This document shows positions 20,519 to 20,888 of a DNA stretch of 20,888 bases, one piece after another (within the stretch, counting starts at the first letter, position 1; each line of letters begins with the position of its first letter). The DNA is taken from IMG/VR virus record IMGVR_UViG_3300033144_001296, positions 1 to 20,888 of that record; one strand, written 5' to 3'. The notes below the pieces were generated by a model, which ran no database searches, was not told the origin of the DNA, and worked only from the letters and a program-made list of their open reading frames with translations. The stretch is from a virus. The position numbers were made by a program, and so were the translations under genes.

Positions 20519-20888
20519 ATGAGCAATAAAACTAGAATAAAACAATTAAAATCAGAAAATCCAGGAGGATTAATTTTACAAGGGACAAACGTACTAGAAT
20601 CATTAATAGGTGTTGATGGCCAAACATTAGTAAATGTAGGAGGTACTTGGACTGCAGGTAGCTTTAATAATATTTATAATAATGATGGTACTATAGGTGC
20701 GGGTAGGGTAGCAACTATAACCGACCTTTTAACTTTTGATAGTGGAGATATTAGGCTTAACGGTAAATTAGGCATTAATAGTGCAATACTAGCAGACTAC
20801 ACAGCAGTAATAGGGGGAGCTACAAGGCTTCAAGAAAGATTAGATCTAGGTACTGGAAATTTACCAGCAGATGCGAAAGGTACACTTA
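20519..20888 (+). CDS. Tail fibre-like protein, truncated by the window end
   Basis: The ATG at 20519 opens a frame that runs off the window with at least 123 codons. Its N-terminus MSNKTRIKQLKSENPGG resembles MGKQTRVKQIRFDDVL of the preceding fibre gene, sharing K-x-T-R-hydrophobic-K-Q. The remainder (GKLGINSAILADYTAVIGG) has Gly, Asn, Thr and Ala content typical of phage fibre proteins. Its length and C-terminus are unknown. Its place suggests that the fibre module continues beyond the window. Confidence 0.6.
   Translation, partial: MSNKTRIKQLKSENPGGLILQGTNVLESLIGVDGQTLVNVGGTWTAGSFNNIYNNDGTIGAGRVATITDLLTFDSGDIRLNGKLGINSAILADYTAVIGGATRLQERLDLGTGNLPADAKGTL

Noticed and set aside
1-20888. CRISPR arrays, insertion sequences, integrase or attachment sites
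   Set aside because: I saw no regularly spaced repeats, transposase or recombinase motifs, or terminal inverted repeats; the window reads as a continuous phage structural region.

Overview
The window looks like the structural-gene side of a tailed-phage genome infecting a member of the Bacteroidota. The best match is a crAss-like phage (order Crassvirales). Four observations support this. (1) There is an ordered block of large terminase (753 aa), portal (792 aa), scaffold-like protein (407 aa), major-capsid-like protein (503 aa) and connector, in the sizes and order usual for that group. (2) An HU/IHF-like protein lies upstream. (3) Four promoters match the Bacteroidota -33 TTTG / -7 TAnnTTTG consensus. 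(4) Most genes start after A-rich leaders without a Shine-Dalgarno sequence. The DNA is AT-rich throughout. Family assignments were made by eye from protein motifs; no database search was possible. A flavobacterial (for example marine) host is possible but unproven.

Layout. Positions 1-540 carry two small minus-strand genes, a 47-aa membrane protein and a 92-aa unknown, with an intrinsic terminator at the end of the 92-aa gene. Positions 540-985 form a divergent intergenic region with long T-tracts, an inverted repeat, the first plus-strand promoter and a roughly 200-nt leader. Positions 986-2153 hold a short plus-strand operon: an ExoX-C-like protein, a promoter followed by a ~110-nt structured RNA with its own terminator (an sRNA or an attenuator leader), and three overlapping small genes ending in a strong terminator. 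A third promoter (2184-2215) starts the long virion operon.

From 2234 to about 5350 there are tightly packed, often overlapping small genes: a winged-helix protein, an HU/IHF-like protein, unknowns, a phage GroES, a zinc ribbon, a possible small terminase, a 48-aa membrane protein and a gene with an apparent one-base frameshift. Terminase and portal follow. A fourth promoter (10087-10118) sits in front of the scaffold and capsid genes, which are needed in high copy. Downstream are a conserved unknown, a head-tail connector and an alanine-rich 400-aa protein that looks abundant and ends in a strong terminator. From 15849 to the end is a tail/fibre module of mosaic proteins, including two genes sharing a C-terminal domain and two sharing an N-terminal motif. 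The last gene runs off the window.

How it fits together (inference). Host-type sigma factor appears to read all four plus-strand promoters. Internal promoter P4 and the terminator after the 400-aa gene shape a gradient in which capsid-related proteins are made in excess over tail fibres. The encoded GroES may adapt host GroEL to fold capsid or other virion proteins.
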